Counted from the first letter of the stretch, positions 16,860 to 27,516 are shown. The stretch is DNA of 64,000 nucleotides from Singulisphaera sp. GP187 (GCF_900129635.1 NZ_FSRB01000001.1:1403501-1467500); one strand, 5' to 3'. Made by a program: numbers and translations. The notes: generated by a model from the sequence alone, not told the origin.

Positions 16860-19124
16860 TTACTGCTGGGACTCGAGCGACTTGACATACTCGGGTTCCG
16901 TGGCCTTCCGCAAGCGAACGGCGCAGACTTTGTACTCGGGGATCTTCGACATCGGGTCCTGCGCGGCGATCGTGACGAGGTTGATGCTCTTGCCCCCGGC
17001 CCAGTGGTAGGGCACGAACACAACGTCGGGCCGGATCGTCGTGACGACCTGGCATCGAATGGTGATGTTTTCGCGTCGCGATTCGACCGTGACCCAGTCC
17101 TGATCCTTAATGCCGTGTTTGAGGGCGAGGACCGGGTGCAGCTCCAGAAGGGGTTCGGGATATTGATCCACCAAGGGGCCGATCCGCCGGGTCTGGTTCC
17201 CGCTCAGGAACTGGCTGACCACCCGGCCCGTGGTCAAGATCAAGGGGTAGTCCGCGTCCACATCCTCGGTCGGTGGCTCGGATTTCGCGACGTTGAAGTG
17301 GGCCTTGCCGTCCGGAAAGTAGAACGGTCCCGCCCCTTTGGCCACCGGATTCCATGACCCGGGTTCGAACAGCCGCGGGGTGCCCGGGTGATCGATCGGC
17401 TTGCCGTCGCGGTCGGTCGCTGGGCACGGCCAGAAGACGCCCATCCGCGACTCGATCTTCTCGTAGGTGATTCCGGAGTAGTCGACGACTCCGCCCGTCG
17501 ACGCCTTGCGCAATTCGTCGAAGATTTCACGGGGTTGGGTGAACGAGAACCCGCGCTCGCGGCCCAGGGCCTTGGCGACGTCCTGGATGATTCGCCAGTC
17601 CTGTTTGGCGTCCCCCGGCGGGGTCACGGCCTGGTTGATCTTGATGACCCGTCCTTCGGTCGAGCAGACAACCCCTTCGTCCTCCTCATGCTGCGAGCCG
17701 GGCAGGACGACGTCGGCGAACCGGGCTGTCTCGCTCAGGAAGAAGTCGATGCCGACGACGAACTCGAGCTTTTCGAGCATCCGTTTGATGAACGTACTAT
17801 CGGGGAGCGATACGACCGGGTTGAACGACCAGAACAAGAGGCCCTTGATCTCACCGGCGTCAACCTTGCGGAAGATCTCATAGCAGTCGACCCCCGCTCG
17901 AGGCATTTCCGGCTCGGCCATGTCCCAGATGCTGGCGACGAATTCGCGATGGCTCTGGTTCTCGATGTCACGACCGCCGGGGAGCTGGTCGCACTTCTGG
18001 CCGTGCTCGCGCCCCCCTTGGCCGTTCCCCTGGCCCGTGATCGTGCTGTACCCGCAGCCGGACCGGCCGATCCGTCCCGAGGCCAGCACGATGTTGATCG
18101 CCCCCAGGACGTTGATGACGCCGTGGCTGTGCTGCTCCATGCCGCGGGCGTGCATCAAGTAGCTGGTCTTCGCGGTGCCCCAGAGCTCGGCCGCTTGGCG
18201 GATCGCCTTCTCGGCAATCCCGGTCACCGTGGCCGTCAGCCGCGGGGTCCACTCCTTCACCGATTCGGCCACTGCCTCGAACCCGACGGTGTGGTTTCGA
18301 ATGAACTCATGATCGAGCCAGTCATTCTCGATCATCAGGTGGAGGATACCGGCGTAGAGCGCGGCGTCGCGGCCTGGCTTGACGGGCAAGATCAGGTCGC
18401 AGGTCCGGGCGAGGGGTGTGATCCGAGGGTCGACATTGATGATCTTCGCCCCGTTTTCGCGGGCCTGCCAGATGTAGCTGGTGGTGATCGGAGCGCACTC
18501 GGCGACATTCGCGCCGCCGATCCAGATGACGTCGGCGAGCGGGATGTCCGACATCGGGTTGCCGGCCCGGTCGATGCCGAACGCCTTCTTGTTACCGACC
18601 CCCGCGCTCACCATGCAGAGTCGGCCGTTGTAGTCGATATGTTTGGTCTTGAGGCACATTCGGGCGAACTTGCCGAGGAGATAGCACTTCTCGGTCGTCA
18701 TGCTCGCCCCTCCCAGGACGGCAAAGGCGTCGGGGCCGTACTGGTCTTGGATCCGCGCGATCTCCGACGCCACGCGCTGGATCGCCTCGTCGTAGCCGAC
18801 CGACCGGAATCCCTCGGGCGACGATGCATCGCGGACATACGCGCTCGTCAGCCGGTCGTGGTGCGACCCTTGCAGGTAGCGCCGGACCCCCTTGGGGCAG
18901 AGCATTCCTTTGTTGAACGGAAATTCTTCCCAGGGCTCGAACCCGACGACGGCGTTGTCCTTGACCTTGAGCTGGATTCCACATTGTTGTCCGCAGAAGC
19001 AACAATGGGTTTTGATCAGTTCGTCCGGGTCGACACTCGTATCGACCTGTTGCCCGGTCGGGTAGGTCTTGAGCGGGCCGAATTTGGCAAGGAGTTCCGG
19101 CGTCAGCGGCGGTTCGACGGCCAC
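16860..19124 (-). CDS. Molybdopterin oxidoreductase catalytic subunit (Nas/Nap-like)
   Basis: The protein has 754 residues from the GTG at 19124. That start is chosen because GGGGGAT lies 8 bp upstream and longer frames run into the cytochrome b gene. An N-terminal 4Fe-4S site is formed by Cys41, Cys44, Cys48 and Cys76. The probable Mo ligand is Cys170 in [12 protein letters not shown], the Cys type seen in Nas/Nap nitrate reductases rather than Asp or SeCys. The bis-MGD region has [16 protein letters not shown], and the C-terminal domain starts near [12 protein letters not shown]. No Tat signal is visible, so it is probably cytoplasmic. Nitrate is the likeliest substrate by similarity; formate or another oxyanion cannot be excluded. 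Confidence 0.9.
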   Translation of the reverse strand: MAVEPPLTPELLAKFGPLKTYPTGQQVDTSVDPDELIKTHCCFCGQQCGIQLKVKDNAVVGFEPWEEFPFNKGMLCPKGVRRYLQGSHHDRLTSAYVRDASSPEGFRSVGYDEAIQRVASEIARIQDQYGPDAFAVLGGASMTTEKCYLLGKFARMCLKTKHIDYNGRLCMVSAGVGNKKAFGIDRAGNPMSDIPLADVIWIGGANVAECAPITTSYIWQARENGAKIINVDPRITPLARTCDLILPVKPGRDAALYAGILHLMIENDWLDHEFIRNHTVGFEAVAESVKEWTPRLTATVTGIAEKAIRQAAELWGTAKTSYLMHARGMEQHSHGVINVLGAINIVLASGRIGRSGCGYSTITGQGNGQGGREHGQKCDQLPGGRDIENQSHREFVASIWDMAEPEMPRAGVDCYEIFRKVDAGEIKGLLFWSFNPVVSLPDSTFIKRMLEKLEFVVGIDFFLSETARFADVVLPGSQHEEDEGVVCSTEGRVIKINQAVTPPGDAKQDWRIIQDVAKALGRERGFSFTQPREIFDELRKASTGGVVDYSGITYEKIESRMGVFWPCPATDRDGKPIDHPGTPRLFEPGSWNPVAKGAGPFYFPDGKAHFNVAKSEPPTEDVDADYPLILTTGRVVSQFLSGNQTRRIGPLVDQYPEPLLELHPVLALKHGIKDQDWVTVESRRENITIRCQVVTTIRPDVVFVPYHWAGGKSINLVTIAAQDPMSKIPEYKVCAVRLRKATEPEYVKSLESQQ

Positions 19125-19128
19125 GCGA

Positions 19129-20193
19129 TCATCCCCCGTTGGACACCTGTTTCCAGAGTTGACCCTGAGCCAGAGCGAACATCTTGCGCCGGCAGGCTGG
19201 GCAGACGTGCTGATAGTGCCCGGTTCCGATTCCGGCTCCGGTCTGATTCGCCGTCTCGTACTTGTACCCGAGTTCACGCTCGACCGCGATCAAGTCCTCA
19301 ATGTGGACCTTCGTGGCGAAGGGCGAGGCACAACGGACGCACACCGCCTGTTCACCCGCCTCGCCGGCGTCGCGGTAGAATTTGACCCCGAGTTGGGCGG
19401 GTCGCTGGAAGATGTGAAAGAATTTGCCGAACGGCAGCCACAACAGGGTGAAGATGACCGTGACCGCGTGGAGGATCGCCAGGAATTCGTATGCGTACCC
19501 CTTCATCCAGGTATAGCTGACCGCGAGCAAGAGGCCGGTGATGCTGACCGCGAAGAGGAGGAAGAGTGGCAGCAAGTCCTCGCGGAAGTTCTGAAGGGCG
19601 GCCGCCGCATGGTCGCGGATCCGGCGCTGGTAGGCCATCAGCACCCCCGGGATCACGAGCAATGAACACCAGACCAGGCCGTGGAACAAGAGATGGCCGA
19701 ACAAGGATTCATGCGGGAAGTCGAACAGGCCGAAGCCAAAGACGTGAGTCCGATAGCGCGACAGGTCACCTGGCACGGTTTCGAAGTGGACCCACCCGAA
19801 GACCAAGGGAAACGTGATCGCGGCTGACCCGATGCAGCCCCACATGATCAGCATGTGGGCGAGACCGCGAGGCTTACTTCGTTTCCAGATAAACGCATTC
19901 AGGAGGAATACGCTTGTGAACCGTTTGATGAAATCGGTGAGCGTATCCCAGAGGTGGGCCGGTCGGCAGAACGCTTTCCACCCACGCCGCCAGTACATCC
20001 GGGTCGGGGGCCGCTGAAGCCACATCGAGTAGCGGTAGGCGACTCCAAAGGCGGCGAACAGGCTGGCGAACGTGTATCCGACCAGGGCCGCGTCGATATG
20101 CTTGAGGTTACGCGACCCCACCAGGATCGCGACGGCCAGGAGCCCCGCCGTGGTCAGCCCGGCGATGGCCGCTTTCCTCTGCTCAGGGGACAT
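19129..20193 (-). CDS. NarI/DsrM-like membrane cytochrome b with C-terminal Cys motifs
   Basis: The 354-residue protein has about six membrane segments. Histidines at about 113, 171, 242 and 260 sit in helices; [15 protein letters not shown] and the long [20 protein letters not shown] segment match the NarI/DsrM quinol-oxidising cytochrome b pattern. A soluble tail has Cys285-x2-Cys288 and Cys331-x2-Cys334, a rubredoxin or zinc-ribbon-like arrangement. It is the first gene of the operon, with 4 bp between its end and the catalytic subunit start. The tail probably docks the soluble subunits. Confidence 0.82.
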   Translation of the reverse strand: MSPEQRKAAIAGLTTAGLLAVAILVGSRNLKHIDAALVGYTFASLFAAFGVAYRYSMWLQRPPTRMYWRRGWKAFCRPAHLWDTLTDFIKRFTSVFLLNAFIWKRSKPRGLAHMLIMWGCIGSAAITFPLVFGWVHFETVPGDLSRYRTHVFGFGLFDFPHESLFGHLLFHGLVWCSLLVIPGVLMAYQRRIRDHAAAALQNFREDLLPLFLLFAVSITGLLLAVSYTWMKGYAYEFLAILHAVTVIFTLLWLPFGKFFHIFQRPAQLGVKFYRDAGEAGEQAVCVRCASPFATKVHIEDLIAVERELGYKYETANQTGAGIGTGHYQHVCPACRRKMFALAQGQLWKQVSNGG

Positions 20194-20352
20194 GGCGGTT
20201 CCCTCGCGACCGATCAGCGAGACGCGGCCGGAGGCGATCGGAACGACACCACCGCGGCCGATTCCGCGCCGACTCTACCCGTCCCCCACCATCCGGTCAA
20301 CAACTCAGCGGCCTTGTCATATTTGGTGACGATCCCGCACTCGCCTGGTGAT

Positions 20353-20379
20353 TTTCGCTCGCCTTACGGGCGAGCGAAA
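20353..20379. terminator. Hairpin between ccsA and the molybdoenzyme operon
   Basis: An 11-bp stem (TTTCGCTCGCC with GGCGAGCGAAA) and a 5-nt loop lie after the end of ccsA and before the cytochrome b gene. Together with the next hairpin it probably separates the two transcription units. Confidence 0.5.
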
Positions 20380-20398
20380 CGGGCGAGGCGCAACGAGA

Positions 20399-20428
20399 AA
20401 CCCGGCCCCTTTGGGTGGGGACCGGGTT
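20399..20428 (-). terminator. Probable ccsA terminator
   Basis: Arms AACCCGGCCCC and GGGGACCGGGTT pair with one bulged A around a 7-nt loop, 28 bp after the ccsA stop. On the minus strand the stem is followed by a short T-rich TTTCTCGTT. Confidence 0.6.
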
Positions 20429-20455
20429 CTCGATGGAAATCCGAAGCTCGGTCGA

Positions 20456-23116
20456 TTACGCAGTCGTGTTCACGACCCGCGAGGCGAGTCCGCGGCGCCA
20501 GGCCGCGGCGCCGGTGATGGACAGGACGCCGAGGATGAACGCGAGAACCACGCCTTGCGATCCCCCTTCGACGAATCCATAGCTGTGGAGTCCGACGCCG
20601 AGCACGAAGTTGACGCCGTACCAGGCCATGACGACCGAGAGGAAGCAGACGACCGACGCGATGACCAGGCCGAACGTGTTGACCCAGCCGGCGAATCGAC
20701 CGTGGAGCGGGATCAGGTAGACCAAAAGCGTGATCAAGGCCCAGACTTCCTTGGGGTCCCAGCCCCAGAACCGGCCCCATGAGTAGTCGGCCCAAACGCC
20801 TCCCAGGATCGTGCCGGCGGCAATCAGGAGGACGCCCACCTGCATGGTCCGGTAGATGAAGTTCGAGAGCGGCTTGATCTTGGCGGCCGTCGCTTGCATC
20901 GCCAGGCCGCGTGCATCAAGCTTCGGCCGGCTCAAGGCGGCCCGGGCGCGAATCTCGGCGACGGTCGGCTTGGTGGCGGTGGTCACCGATCCACGCTCCT
21001 CGACGGTCACGGTTTGCACCGAGGTCGCCGCGGGAGCCGCCGGAGCGACGCTCTCACCGGCGATTGCCGCCTCATCAAGCGTGGGCTGATCCCGGAACGT
21101 GGCCCGGGCGACCAATTCACCGAAGACGCCGCCCGCGCCGATGATCGTCATCGAGCCGCCCACGCCTGCAAGAGCCGAGCAGACGTTGAACAGCAGGTTG
21201 GCCCGGTCCAACGGCAGGTTCACGCCGAAGGCGCCGTAGGAGGCCGCCAGCCCGAACGATCCGAGCAGCAGCAACGGCAGGCCCGGAATCAAGGGGGCGC
21301 CGACCTCCATGATCGCGGGGGAGCGACGATAGGTGGCGGTCAGGTAGTAGAAGGTCGCGATCATCCCGAGACCCATCGCCAGGGCGAAGGCCGCGTAGCT
21401 CGAAACCTCGGTCAAGACGTGGATCGTCAGCCAGTAGTTGCTCCGCAAGACCGGCTGGAGGCTATGGATCCCCGGGTCGAGCAGGGGCACGTTCGCCGCC
21501 AGTAGCGTTCCGAAGAGGGCCACGCCCGAACCGGCCAGCGCCGCGAAGGTCTTCCGGAAGATCGCCTCGAAGACGACCGCCAAGACGGCCGACACCAGCG
21601 AGACCCAGATCACGGTCTCATACATGTTGGTGACCGGCGCCCAGCCCGAGATTCGCACCCGCATCGAGAAGCCGAGGACCTCAAGCGCGATCCCGGCCAG
21701 CAGGCAGACGATTCCGGACCAGTAGACGATCGAGCCGAGCTGCCAGAACGGAGCCCGCTCGCGTTCGCGGTTCGACGAGAATCCGAGGCTCACCGCCAAG
21801 AGGGCCAAGGCCAAACCGTAGCCGTAAGGAGCCCTGAAGAACGGGTTCGTCTCGTTGAAGTGGGCCTCGAGGTCCATCGCCTTGGTGGTCGGGTAGTTGG
21901 ACCCGTTCACCTGCTGGCCGAGGGCCCGAGCGGCGGCGAGCAGCGCGGCTCCGTTTGACTTCGGAGCGGCTCCCGGAGCCGATTCTTCGGCCTGTTCCAT
22001 CGCCCGGAAACTGGCCAGGAACGCTTCGGTCTCCTTGGCGGGGAAGCCGGCCTTGGTCAGATCCTCGGCCTTGGTCTCGAGGAAGACCCGGAGCGGGATC
22101 CAGACCGAGTTCTCTTTGAGCCAGGCTGTGAAGTTGGCGTCGAACTCGGGGTCCTTGCCCGGATCCTTCCAGTCTTCGCGAGGAATGTCCTTGTAGTAAG
22201 TCAAAAGGACGTTCGCGGAGTCGAGCTCGAGCGGAGAAAGGCCTTCGACCCCTTGCCGTTCCCTCGCCTTTTCAAAGGCGGCGCCGCAGTAGGCCAGATA
22301 GGTCGGATTGTTCGGGCGGGGCATGACGAGCATCGGCTCGACCGAGCTGATCGTGCGGTCGCGAAGCGCCTGGTAATGGACGAGCCGCGTGCCGACTTCA
22401 ATGGCGCGTTTCTCGACGTCGGTGAGCTTGGGGCCGTCGTAACTCATGTTCGACTCGCTCTTGCTCTTGCGATCGGCCAGGTCGCGGAACCAGGTAAAGA
22501 AGTCGAGGGTCTGCCCCTCCACCTTCACCCGAGCCGACTCGAGTTGGCGCGGGGTGAGCCACTTGTGGGCTTCGCCCAGCTCGTCGGCGAGCGTCTCGAC
22601 CGCCTTACGGTCCTCATTCGAGAGGGTCGCCTGGCGGGCGAAGTTCCGCAAGTCGACCGCGTCGAGGTCCTTGCGAGCGGCGAGCGCCTTCGCCTTAGTC
22701 CGGTCGCCATCCTTCGTATTCGGCTGGTTGACAATCGCGGCCAATCGCGCCTCGATGGAGTCGGCGAGCAAGAGCCGCTTGAGCGGGATGTATTCGACAA
22801 GGATGATCGGCTGATCGTCCCAGAACTCGGGGCGAACCGACCAGTTGAACAGGGCGGCGACCGGTCCCCAGGTGGCGATGACTTGGTCATCGGCGCCGAG
22901 GATCTTGATCGTTTCGCGGCCGAAAATTTGCTTGACCTCTTCGCGGGCCAAGGTATCGAGCGGTTTCTTCCGCCCTTCGTGCATGACGGGCAGCTTGGCG
23001 AGGTCGACGTAGGCCGGCCCCTTGCCAAGCGCCTTGGGGGCCTCCGCCCCTGGTGCCGGCGTCTCGAGAGCGAGCGCCAGGGGGAGGCAAAGCAGGAGCC
23101 ACCCGTATCGTTTCAT
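20456..23116 (-). CDS. ccsA: Cytochrome c biogenesis protein CcsA (System II) with long N-terminal domain
   Basis: The protein has 886 residues from the ATG at 23116, set by a GGGAG site with good spacing; an ATG two codons upstream is too close. A signal peptide is followed by about 430 periplasmic residues of unrecognised helical sequence. The membrane CcsA/CcmC part follows, with the haem-binding WGRFWGWDPKEVWALI motif and nearby conserved His (LIPLHGR). An extra ~100-residue soluble insert (about 680-780) interrupts the membrane region. It works with ResB/CcsB to attach haem to apocytochromes c. Ordinary CcsA proteins are roughly 300-400 residues, so this one is greatly extended. Confidence 0.93.
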   Translation of the reverse strand: MKRYGWLLLCLPLALALETPAPGAEAPKALGKGPAYVDLAKLPVMHEGRKKPLDTLAREEVKQIFGRETIKILGADDQVIATWGPVAALFNWSVRPEFWDDQPIILVEYIPLKRLLLADSIEARLAAIVNQPNTKDGDRTKAKALAARKDLDAVDLRNFARQATLSNEDRKAVETLADELGEAHKWLTPRQLESARVKVEGQTLDFFTWFRDLADRKSKSESNMSYDGPKLTDVEKRAIEVGTRLVHYQALRDRTISSVEPMLVMPRPNNPTYLAYCGAAFEKARERQGVEGLSPLELDSANVLLTYYKDIPREDWKDPGKDPEFDANFTAWLKENSVWIPLRVFLETKAEDLTKAGFPAKETEAFLASFRAMEQAEESAPGAAPKSNGAALLAAARALGQQVNGSNYPTTKAMDLEAHFNETNPFFRAPYGYGLALALLAVSLGFSSNRERERAPFWQLGSIVYWSGIVCLLAGIALEVLGFSMRVRISGWAPVTNMYETVIWVSLVSAVLAVVFEAIFRKTFAALAGSGVALFGTLLAANVPLLDPGIHSLQPVLRSNYWLTIHVLTEVSSYAAFALAMGLGMIATFYYLTATYRRSPAIMEVGAPLIPGLPLLLLGSFGLAASYGAFGVNLPLDRANLLFNVCSALAGVGGSMTIIGAGGVFGELVARATFRDQPTLDEAAIAGESVAPAAPAATSVQTVTVEERGSVTTATKPTVAEIRARAALSRPKLDARGLAMQATAAKIKPLSNFIYRTMQVGVLLIAAGTILGGVWADYSWGRFWGWDPKEVWALITLLVYLIPLHGRFAGWVNTFGLVIASVVCFLSVVMAWYGVNFVLGVGLHSYGFVEGGSQGVVLAFILGVLSITGAAAWRRGLASRVVNTTA

Positions 23117-23253
23117 GTTCATCTCCCGGCTCGGAAAGTCTTGGTCTGATCGATCGTCGGGGCGCGTCACGGGTGAGGGAAACGAATCCGAGACCCTGAT
23201 CTCAGGAGTTCAGGAGTGTGGCGGCCCGACGTTTTACGGTGATCTCACTCGGG

Positions 23254-25464
23254 CTACAGCGTCTCGTCCGACTCCGATACCACTTCCACGTCGTTCGCCA
23301 CGGGCGAGTGCTCGCCTGGTTTGGCCTTGGCCCGGGCTTTGGCCTCGGCCAGGGCACGCTCGCGTTTGCCGCCGTCGGAGAAGAGGCCGGCCCGCATGTA
23401 GAACTGAACGAATGCCCCCATGACGATCAGCAGGCAGCCGAGATACTTGATCGAGCGGCCCGGGTCGATGCCGACCTGGAAGATCGACTGGAACCGGCCC
23501 GTCTCTCGTCCGGTGTGCGGGTCTTGCTCGCGAGCATAGCTCGCCTGGTAGAAGGTGTAACCGCGATGCGTCATCGGCTCGTTCATCGAGATCGTGTGGG
23601 GTTTGTTCTTGATCGCCATCGTGTCGTCGGAGAGCCGAACCTTGCTCGTAAAGCTCGACGCCTGCTGCGTGCCGGGGTCGAACTCCACCTTGAAGTCATC
23701 GAGCTTGAGCGAGAACGCCAGCGGCTTCCGGTCGACGTCGTAGACCACGTCGTAATCACCGTCGGGGAATGAGACCCGCTGGGGGACCGGTTCAAGCGTG
23801 GGGGAGCGGCGGATCCAGAACTCCTTGGTGGTCGGTCGGTCGCCGTTCTTGACCGTCATCGCCACGAGGCTGGCGGCCAGGCCGTTGCTCTGCTGCCCCT
23901 TGGGGAGGACGATCGGCTCGCAGACCTGTTCCTCGCGGCCCCCGGTGAGATAGTCTTCCACCTCGAACGAGATGGTCATGGGCATGCCCGGGTTGCCGCC
24001 GAAGGCCACGATTTCCTTGTTCTTGGCCAGGGGACCAACTCCGCGCACCTCGGCGACCGCGCCCTTACCTCGGCCGAAGATCCGGTGGTAAAGGGTTCCT
24101 TGGGGCGTCCCCAGGATCTCGATCAGCCCGAGCCGGCCGGCCGCCTTGTCGAGTGTCGGGGGGAGGAAGTAGCTGATCTCCGCCAACGGCTCCTTGGAGA
24201 GCTCGGGTTTGTCGGGGTTCGGGATCAGGCTGGGGACCATCGGCATCAGCGCCCAGCCGTAATAGTCGGCCTCGGGACCATCGCCCCGCTTGATCTTGAA
24301 GTGGGCCACCGGGATGTCGGGATCGCCCAGCAAGTCATCGAGCCCGGCCGGAATCAGGGTCGCCCCTTTGAACGTGACGATCAGGTCGCTATCGGGCAAC
24401 GTGACGGTTTTGTCCTTCTGGTCCTCGAGCTTCCATTCATACGTTTTCGCCTGGTTCGCCTTGTCGCGATAGCGGAAGCGAGCGATCCCGCTCGGTCCCG
24501 AGTCTTTGGGCGGATTCAGGAAGTCTTCGACCAGCTCCGGGCGATCGACGTAGGTGAACGCGATCGTTGCGGGCCCTTGGCGCTTGACCACCCGGTTCAG
24601 GCGTTTGAAGACCTGGATCAGCTTGTCGTCGGTGGGCGTGATCCAACGGTCCTCGCCCTGGCCGGATCCGAACGCGTCCATCGGCCGTACCTGCCCGGGG
24701 GCTTTGGCTTGCACGCGGACCTTGACCATTGGAATGCCGGCGGGGTCGGCGACGTGGGCGGTCGTCCAGGCCGAGGCCGGGATGTGCGACTTGACCACGA
24801 ACTTGATCGGATCTTGGGGACTGGTGAGCACCTCACCGTCGTCCTTCCGGGCATCGAACATGCCGGCGGTCAGGGTGCTCGCAACCGACCCGACCACGCT
24901 CCGAGGCCGAGGACTCCCCGGCCCCCAGGCGAAGTTGCCCGGTCGGAACGGGAGGCGGTATTCCTCGTCGGTCGGCTTCTTGGTTTCGGGGTCGATCGGC
25001 CAGACCCGGATGACCGGATAGTCGATCCGGACGAGCTCTTGCCGGGATTGCCCCTCGACCATGCCGACCTGTCCTTCGTCGGCGGTTTTGAGGCTATAAA
25101 AGGAACCGGCCAACAAGGTCAAGAGACCCACGTGAGTGATCACGAAGCCGGTTTGCCGTTTTTTCCAGGGGAACCGAATCAAGGCTGCGCAGAGGATGTT
25201 TGCCCCTAAGAAGGCGAGCAGGACGGCGAACCACTTGGTCTGGTAGATCCATTCCTGCACCGCGCTGGCGCCGTACCAGGACTCGAAGAAGGTGGCGTAG
25301 GCCAGGACCGACGCCAGGCTCGCCAGGCTGAAGACCGCGAGCTTGAGCGAGGCCAGGAATCGATAGATGGCGTCGAAGACGCCGAGGATGCCGCCCACCA
25401 CCCCGGATCGTGAGTCAACAGGATGAGAGGGAGACGAAGGATTCTTCTTCGTGGCGGTCGCCAT
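23254..25464 (-). CDS. resB: ResB-family cytochrome c biogenesis protein (CcsB)
   Basis: The protein has 736 residues from the ATG at 25464, preceded by AGGTG at a good distance. Three membrane helices lie near the N-terminus (VFSLASLASVLAYATFFESW, FAVLLAFLGANILCAALI, FVITHVGLLTLLAGSFYSL). A long periplasmic domain carries HRGYTFYQASYAREQDPHTG, typical of ResB, then a last helix (KYLGCLLIVMGAFVQFYM) and a charged tail. It forms the haem-delivery complex with CcsA, whose gene follows after 137 bp in the same direction. Confidence 0.92.
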   Translation of the reverse strand: MATATKKNPSSPSHPVDSRSGVVGGILGVFDAIYRFLASLKLAVFSLASLASVLAYATFFESWYGASAVQEWIYQTKWFAVLLAFLGANILCAALIRFPWKKRQTGFVITHVGLLTLLAGSFYSLKTADEGQVGMVEGQSRQELVRIDYPVIRVWPIDPETKKPTDEEYRLPFRPGNFAWGPGSPRPRSVVGSVASTLTAGMFDARKDDGEVLTSPQDPIKFVVKSHIPASAWTTAHVADPAGIPMVKVRVQAKAPGQVRPMDAFGSGQGEDRWITPTDDKLIQVFKRLNRVVKRQGPATIAFTYVDRPELVEDFLNPPKDSGPSGIARFRYRDKANQAKTYEWKLEDQKDKTVTLPDSDLIVTFKGATLIPAGLDDLLGDPDIPVAHFKIKRGDGPEADYYGWALMPMVPSLIPNPDKPELSKEPLAEISYFLPPTLDKAAGRLGLIEILGTPQGTLYHRIFGRGKGAVAEVRGVGPLAKNKEIVAFGGNPGMPMTISFEVEDYLTGGREEQVCEPIVLPKGQQSNGLAASLVAMTVKNGDRPTTKEFWIRRSPTLEPVPQRVSFPDGDYDVVYDVDRKPLAFSLKLDDFKVEFDPGTQQASSFTSKVRLSDDTMAIKNKPHTISMNEPMTHRGYTFYQASYAREQDPHTGRETGRFQSIFQVGIDPGRSIKYLGCLLIVMGAFVQFYMRAGLFSDGGKRERALAEAKARAKAKPGEHSPVANDVEVVSESDETL

Positions 25465-25784
25465 GATAGACACCTAGGGGAGGGCAAAGGCGCGGAAGGA
25501 GGGTGGGACCGGGGGTGGGGCAAACGGCCCGACGTCGCTGCACGCCTCAATTCCGTCATTGTAGCCTGATCCACGCTGGCGGGCCAAGTCACGGCCCTGG
25601 TCCAGGCATGGGCGACACCAAGTGACGACTGACGAGTCCGGGCCGTCGGCAGCGTTCGGCACTCTCGGACTGAAGGTCCCACTTTATTCTAATGGCGATT
25701 CCGGCGCAGAGAAATCGGTCTTTTTTCGGGACCGGGCAATTCTTGTCGCTCAGCCCGATCAAAAGGGGGGCGTGCCGACCCGAT
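25465..25784. other. 320-bp gap without a visible gene
   Basis: This stretch holds the promoter side of resB and the downstream side of the DUF3754 gene. I see no convincing gene, repeat or strong terminator. Confidence 0.45.
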
Positions 25785-27281
25785 TCAGGAATACCGAAAG
25801 GTCTGATCCCACTGCCGGTCGAGGGCGATCAGGGCGTTCTCGATCGGGACGGCCCGTAACGCTCCGGAGGGCTCGCGGAACGCGAGACCGAGCCGGAAAA
25901 GCTTGTCGAGGGCGTCGTTCACCTCGAAATTGATTTCGACGCCGGTTTTGAGCGTCAGATAGCGTTCGATCCGGGCGTCGAGCTCGGCTTCGGTCAGGGT
26001 CAGGGGGGTGGGGGCCTGGGCCGATCTCCAGAGGAAGAAGTAGGCGAGCATGGCCTCCTTGTATTCCTCGTCCTCCGCCGAGTCGATCATCCGGGTGAGG
26101 ACGCTGGCGTTGTTGGCCAGAGTTAAATAATAGAGTCTGTTGATCATCGCACTGAGGTGTTTCGCCCTGGCGCGGTGGAACCCGAAAAACGAGTTGATCC
26201 CCGCGCTGATCGGCGCAATCATGAGCCCCCCCATCACGCCCCACGGCAAGAAGGCCAACGAGAAGAGGCGATAGCCGACGGCTGCAAAGATTTTCATGGC
26301 CAGGGTCGGGAGGCCCACGACGAGCGGCGAGGCAATTTGCGCCTTGTCGATCCATCGCATGCGAACCTTGGTCCCCTGTTCGGGGAGATGCATTTCCATG
26401 TCGACGTGCGGCACGTCCTTGAACATCCGCAAGTAGAGTACGTCGGAGCGGACGTGGGGACCTAACTTCAACCCTGGCTTGAATTTCAAGGCGACGACGA
26501 GACGTTGGTACGCGTCGAGATGCACGGTACGCTTGCGGAACCGGGTCCGGGCCGACCTGGCGTCTCGACTGATCCGTGTGTACCCGCGAACCCAGACCTT
26601 GAGATGCTCGAAGAGCGTAAAGTCCGGGACATAGGTCAGTCCCTTCTCATTTGGCGCCCGGATTGCCTGCTCGATCATCTCCAGGTCGAGGGCGCTGTAG
26701 TTGGCCCGCGTCAGGGCGTCTTCCAGAGCGCGAAGGAAGGTTTCGTCCGAGTTCGGGTCGACCTGGATCGAGTGGTCCTTGAGATTCACATAGTCCGAGT
26801 CGGGGTCGAGGGGAGCGTACCGCTCCTTCAAGTGCTGGAGCTTGTTGTAAAACTCACTGTGGAAGGTGGCGCCGAGAATCGCTCCCAGGGCGGCGAGCTG
26901 CTGCCGTTCCAGGTCCGAGAGGTCGGGTTCGGCGATGAGGAGCCGGGTGAGATCCCCCTGGCGAATCGGCAGCGAGCGCTCTCGGTCGTCGAGGCCGGGG
27001 AGCTGGTAGGCGATTTCCGGGGGCGATTTGAAGTCCGCCTCGGCTTCAGAATCGAGGGGCACCGGTTGTTGGTCGGGACTGTCTTCATCCTCGGGTTGCG
27101 GAGGAAAGGCCGCGTCGACCAGCTTCTCGAGAGTCGACTCCTCCTCCTCTCCCACCTCGACCGCTTCGGGCAGAGGGGTGAGCACCGTTTCGGCGATCAG
27201 CCTGGTTCGTGATTCTTCCCCCAACAAGGCGGGCGAATCGTCCTCGGAAGGGGCGTCGCTCGAGGGAAGTCTGGTGGGCAT
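25785..27281 (-). CDS. DUF3754 (TMEM143-like) membrane-associated protein
   Basis: The protein has 498 residues from the ATG at 27281. An acidic, proline-rich N-terminal ~110 residues looks disordered. A conserved middle has YAPLDPDSDYVNLKD, RTRFRKRTVHLDAYQRLVVA and LYLRMFKDVPHVDMEMHLPE. One or two hydrophobic segments (FLPWGVMGGLMIAPISAG) then precede a helical C-terminal domain. This order matches DUF3754 proteins found in planctomycetes and, as TMEM143, in mitochondria. The function is unknown. Confidence 0.78.
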   Translation of the reverse strand: MPTRLPSSDAPSEDDSPALLGEESRTRLIAETVLTPLPEAVEVGEEEESTLEKLVDAAFPPQPEDEDSPDQQPVPLDSEAEADFKSPPEIAYQLPGLDDRERSLPIRQGDLTRLLIAEPDLSDLERQQLAALGAILGATFHSEFYNKLQHLKERYAPLDPDSDYVNLKDHSIQVDPNSDETFLRALEDALTRANYSALDLEMIEQAIRAPNEKGLTYVPDFTLFEHLKVWVRGYTRISRDARSARTRFRKRTVHLDAYQRLVVALKFKPGLKLGPHVRSDVLYLRMFKDVPHVDMEMHLPEQGTKVRMRWIDKAQIASPLVVGLPTLAMKIFAAVGYRLFSLAFLPWGVMGGLMIAPISAGINSFFGFHRARAKHLSAMINRLYYLTLANNASVLTRMIDSAEDEEYKEAMLAYFFLWRSAQAPTPLTLTEAELDARIERYLTLKTGVEINFEVNDALDKLFRLGLAFREPSGALRAVPIENALIALDRQWDQTFRYS

Positions 27282-27516
27282 GGCGGTCGGCTTGCTCGTC
27301 CGGGATGGAGAACGCGCGGGAAGTAGGTCAGAGGCCCGAATGGCCGAGATGATCAGGTCTCGGGACTCGAAACCGTTGGTACTTCGGCGGCAGGATCCGC
27401 GACTGCAAGTTCGGATTATACACGACCCCAGCTCGAGAAAGCGCCTCTCTCCGCTCCCTTTGTTTCCGAGAGTGCCGTGGCCTTGAACCTCGGACGCGCA
27501 CTCCGGGCGCAAGGAA

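Noticed and set aside
19125..19277. Longer N-terminus of the molybdopterin subunit
   Set aside because: It overlaps the cytochrome b gene and has Arg/Ser-rich shadow composition; a GTG with a ribosome-binding site at 19124 explains the start.
17388..19385. 665-codon plus-strand open frame opposite the molybdopterin gene
   Set aside because: Antisense shadow created by G+C-rich codon bias; the minus strand has a complete molybdoenzyme.
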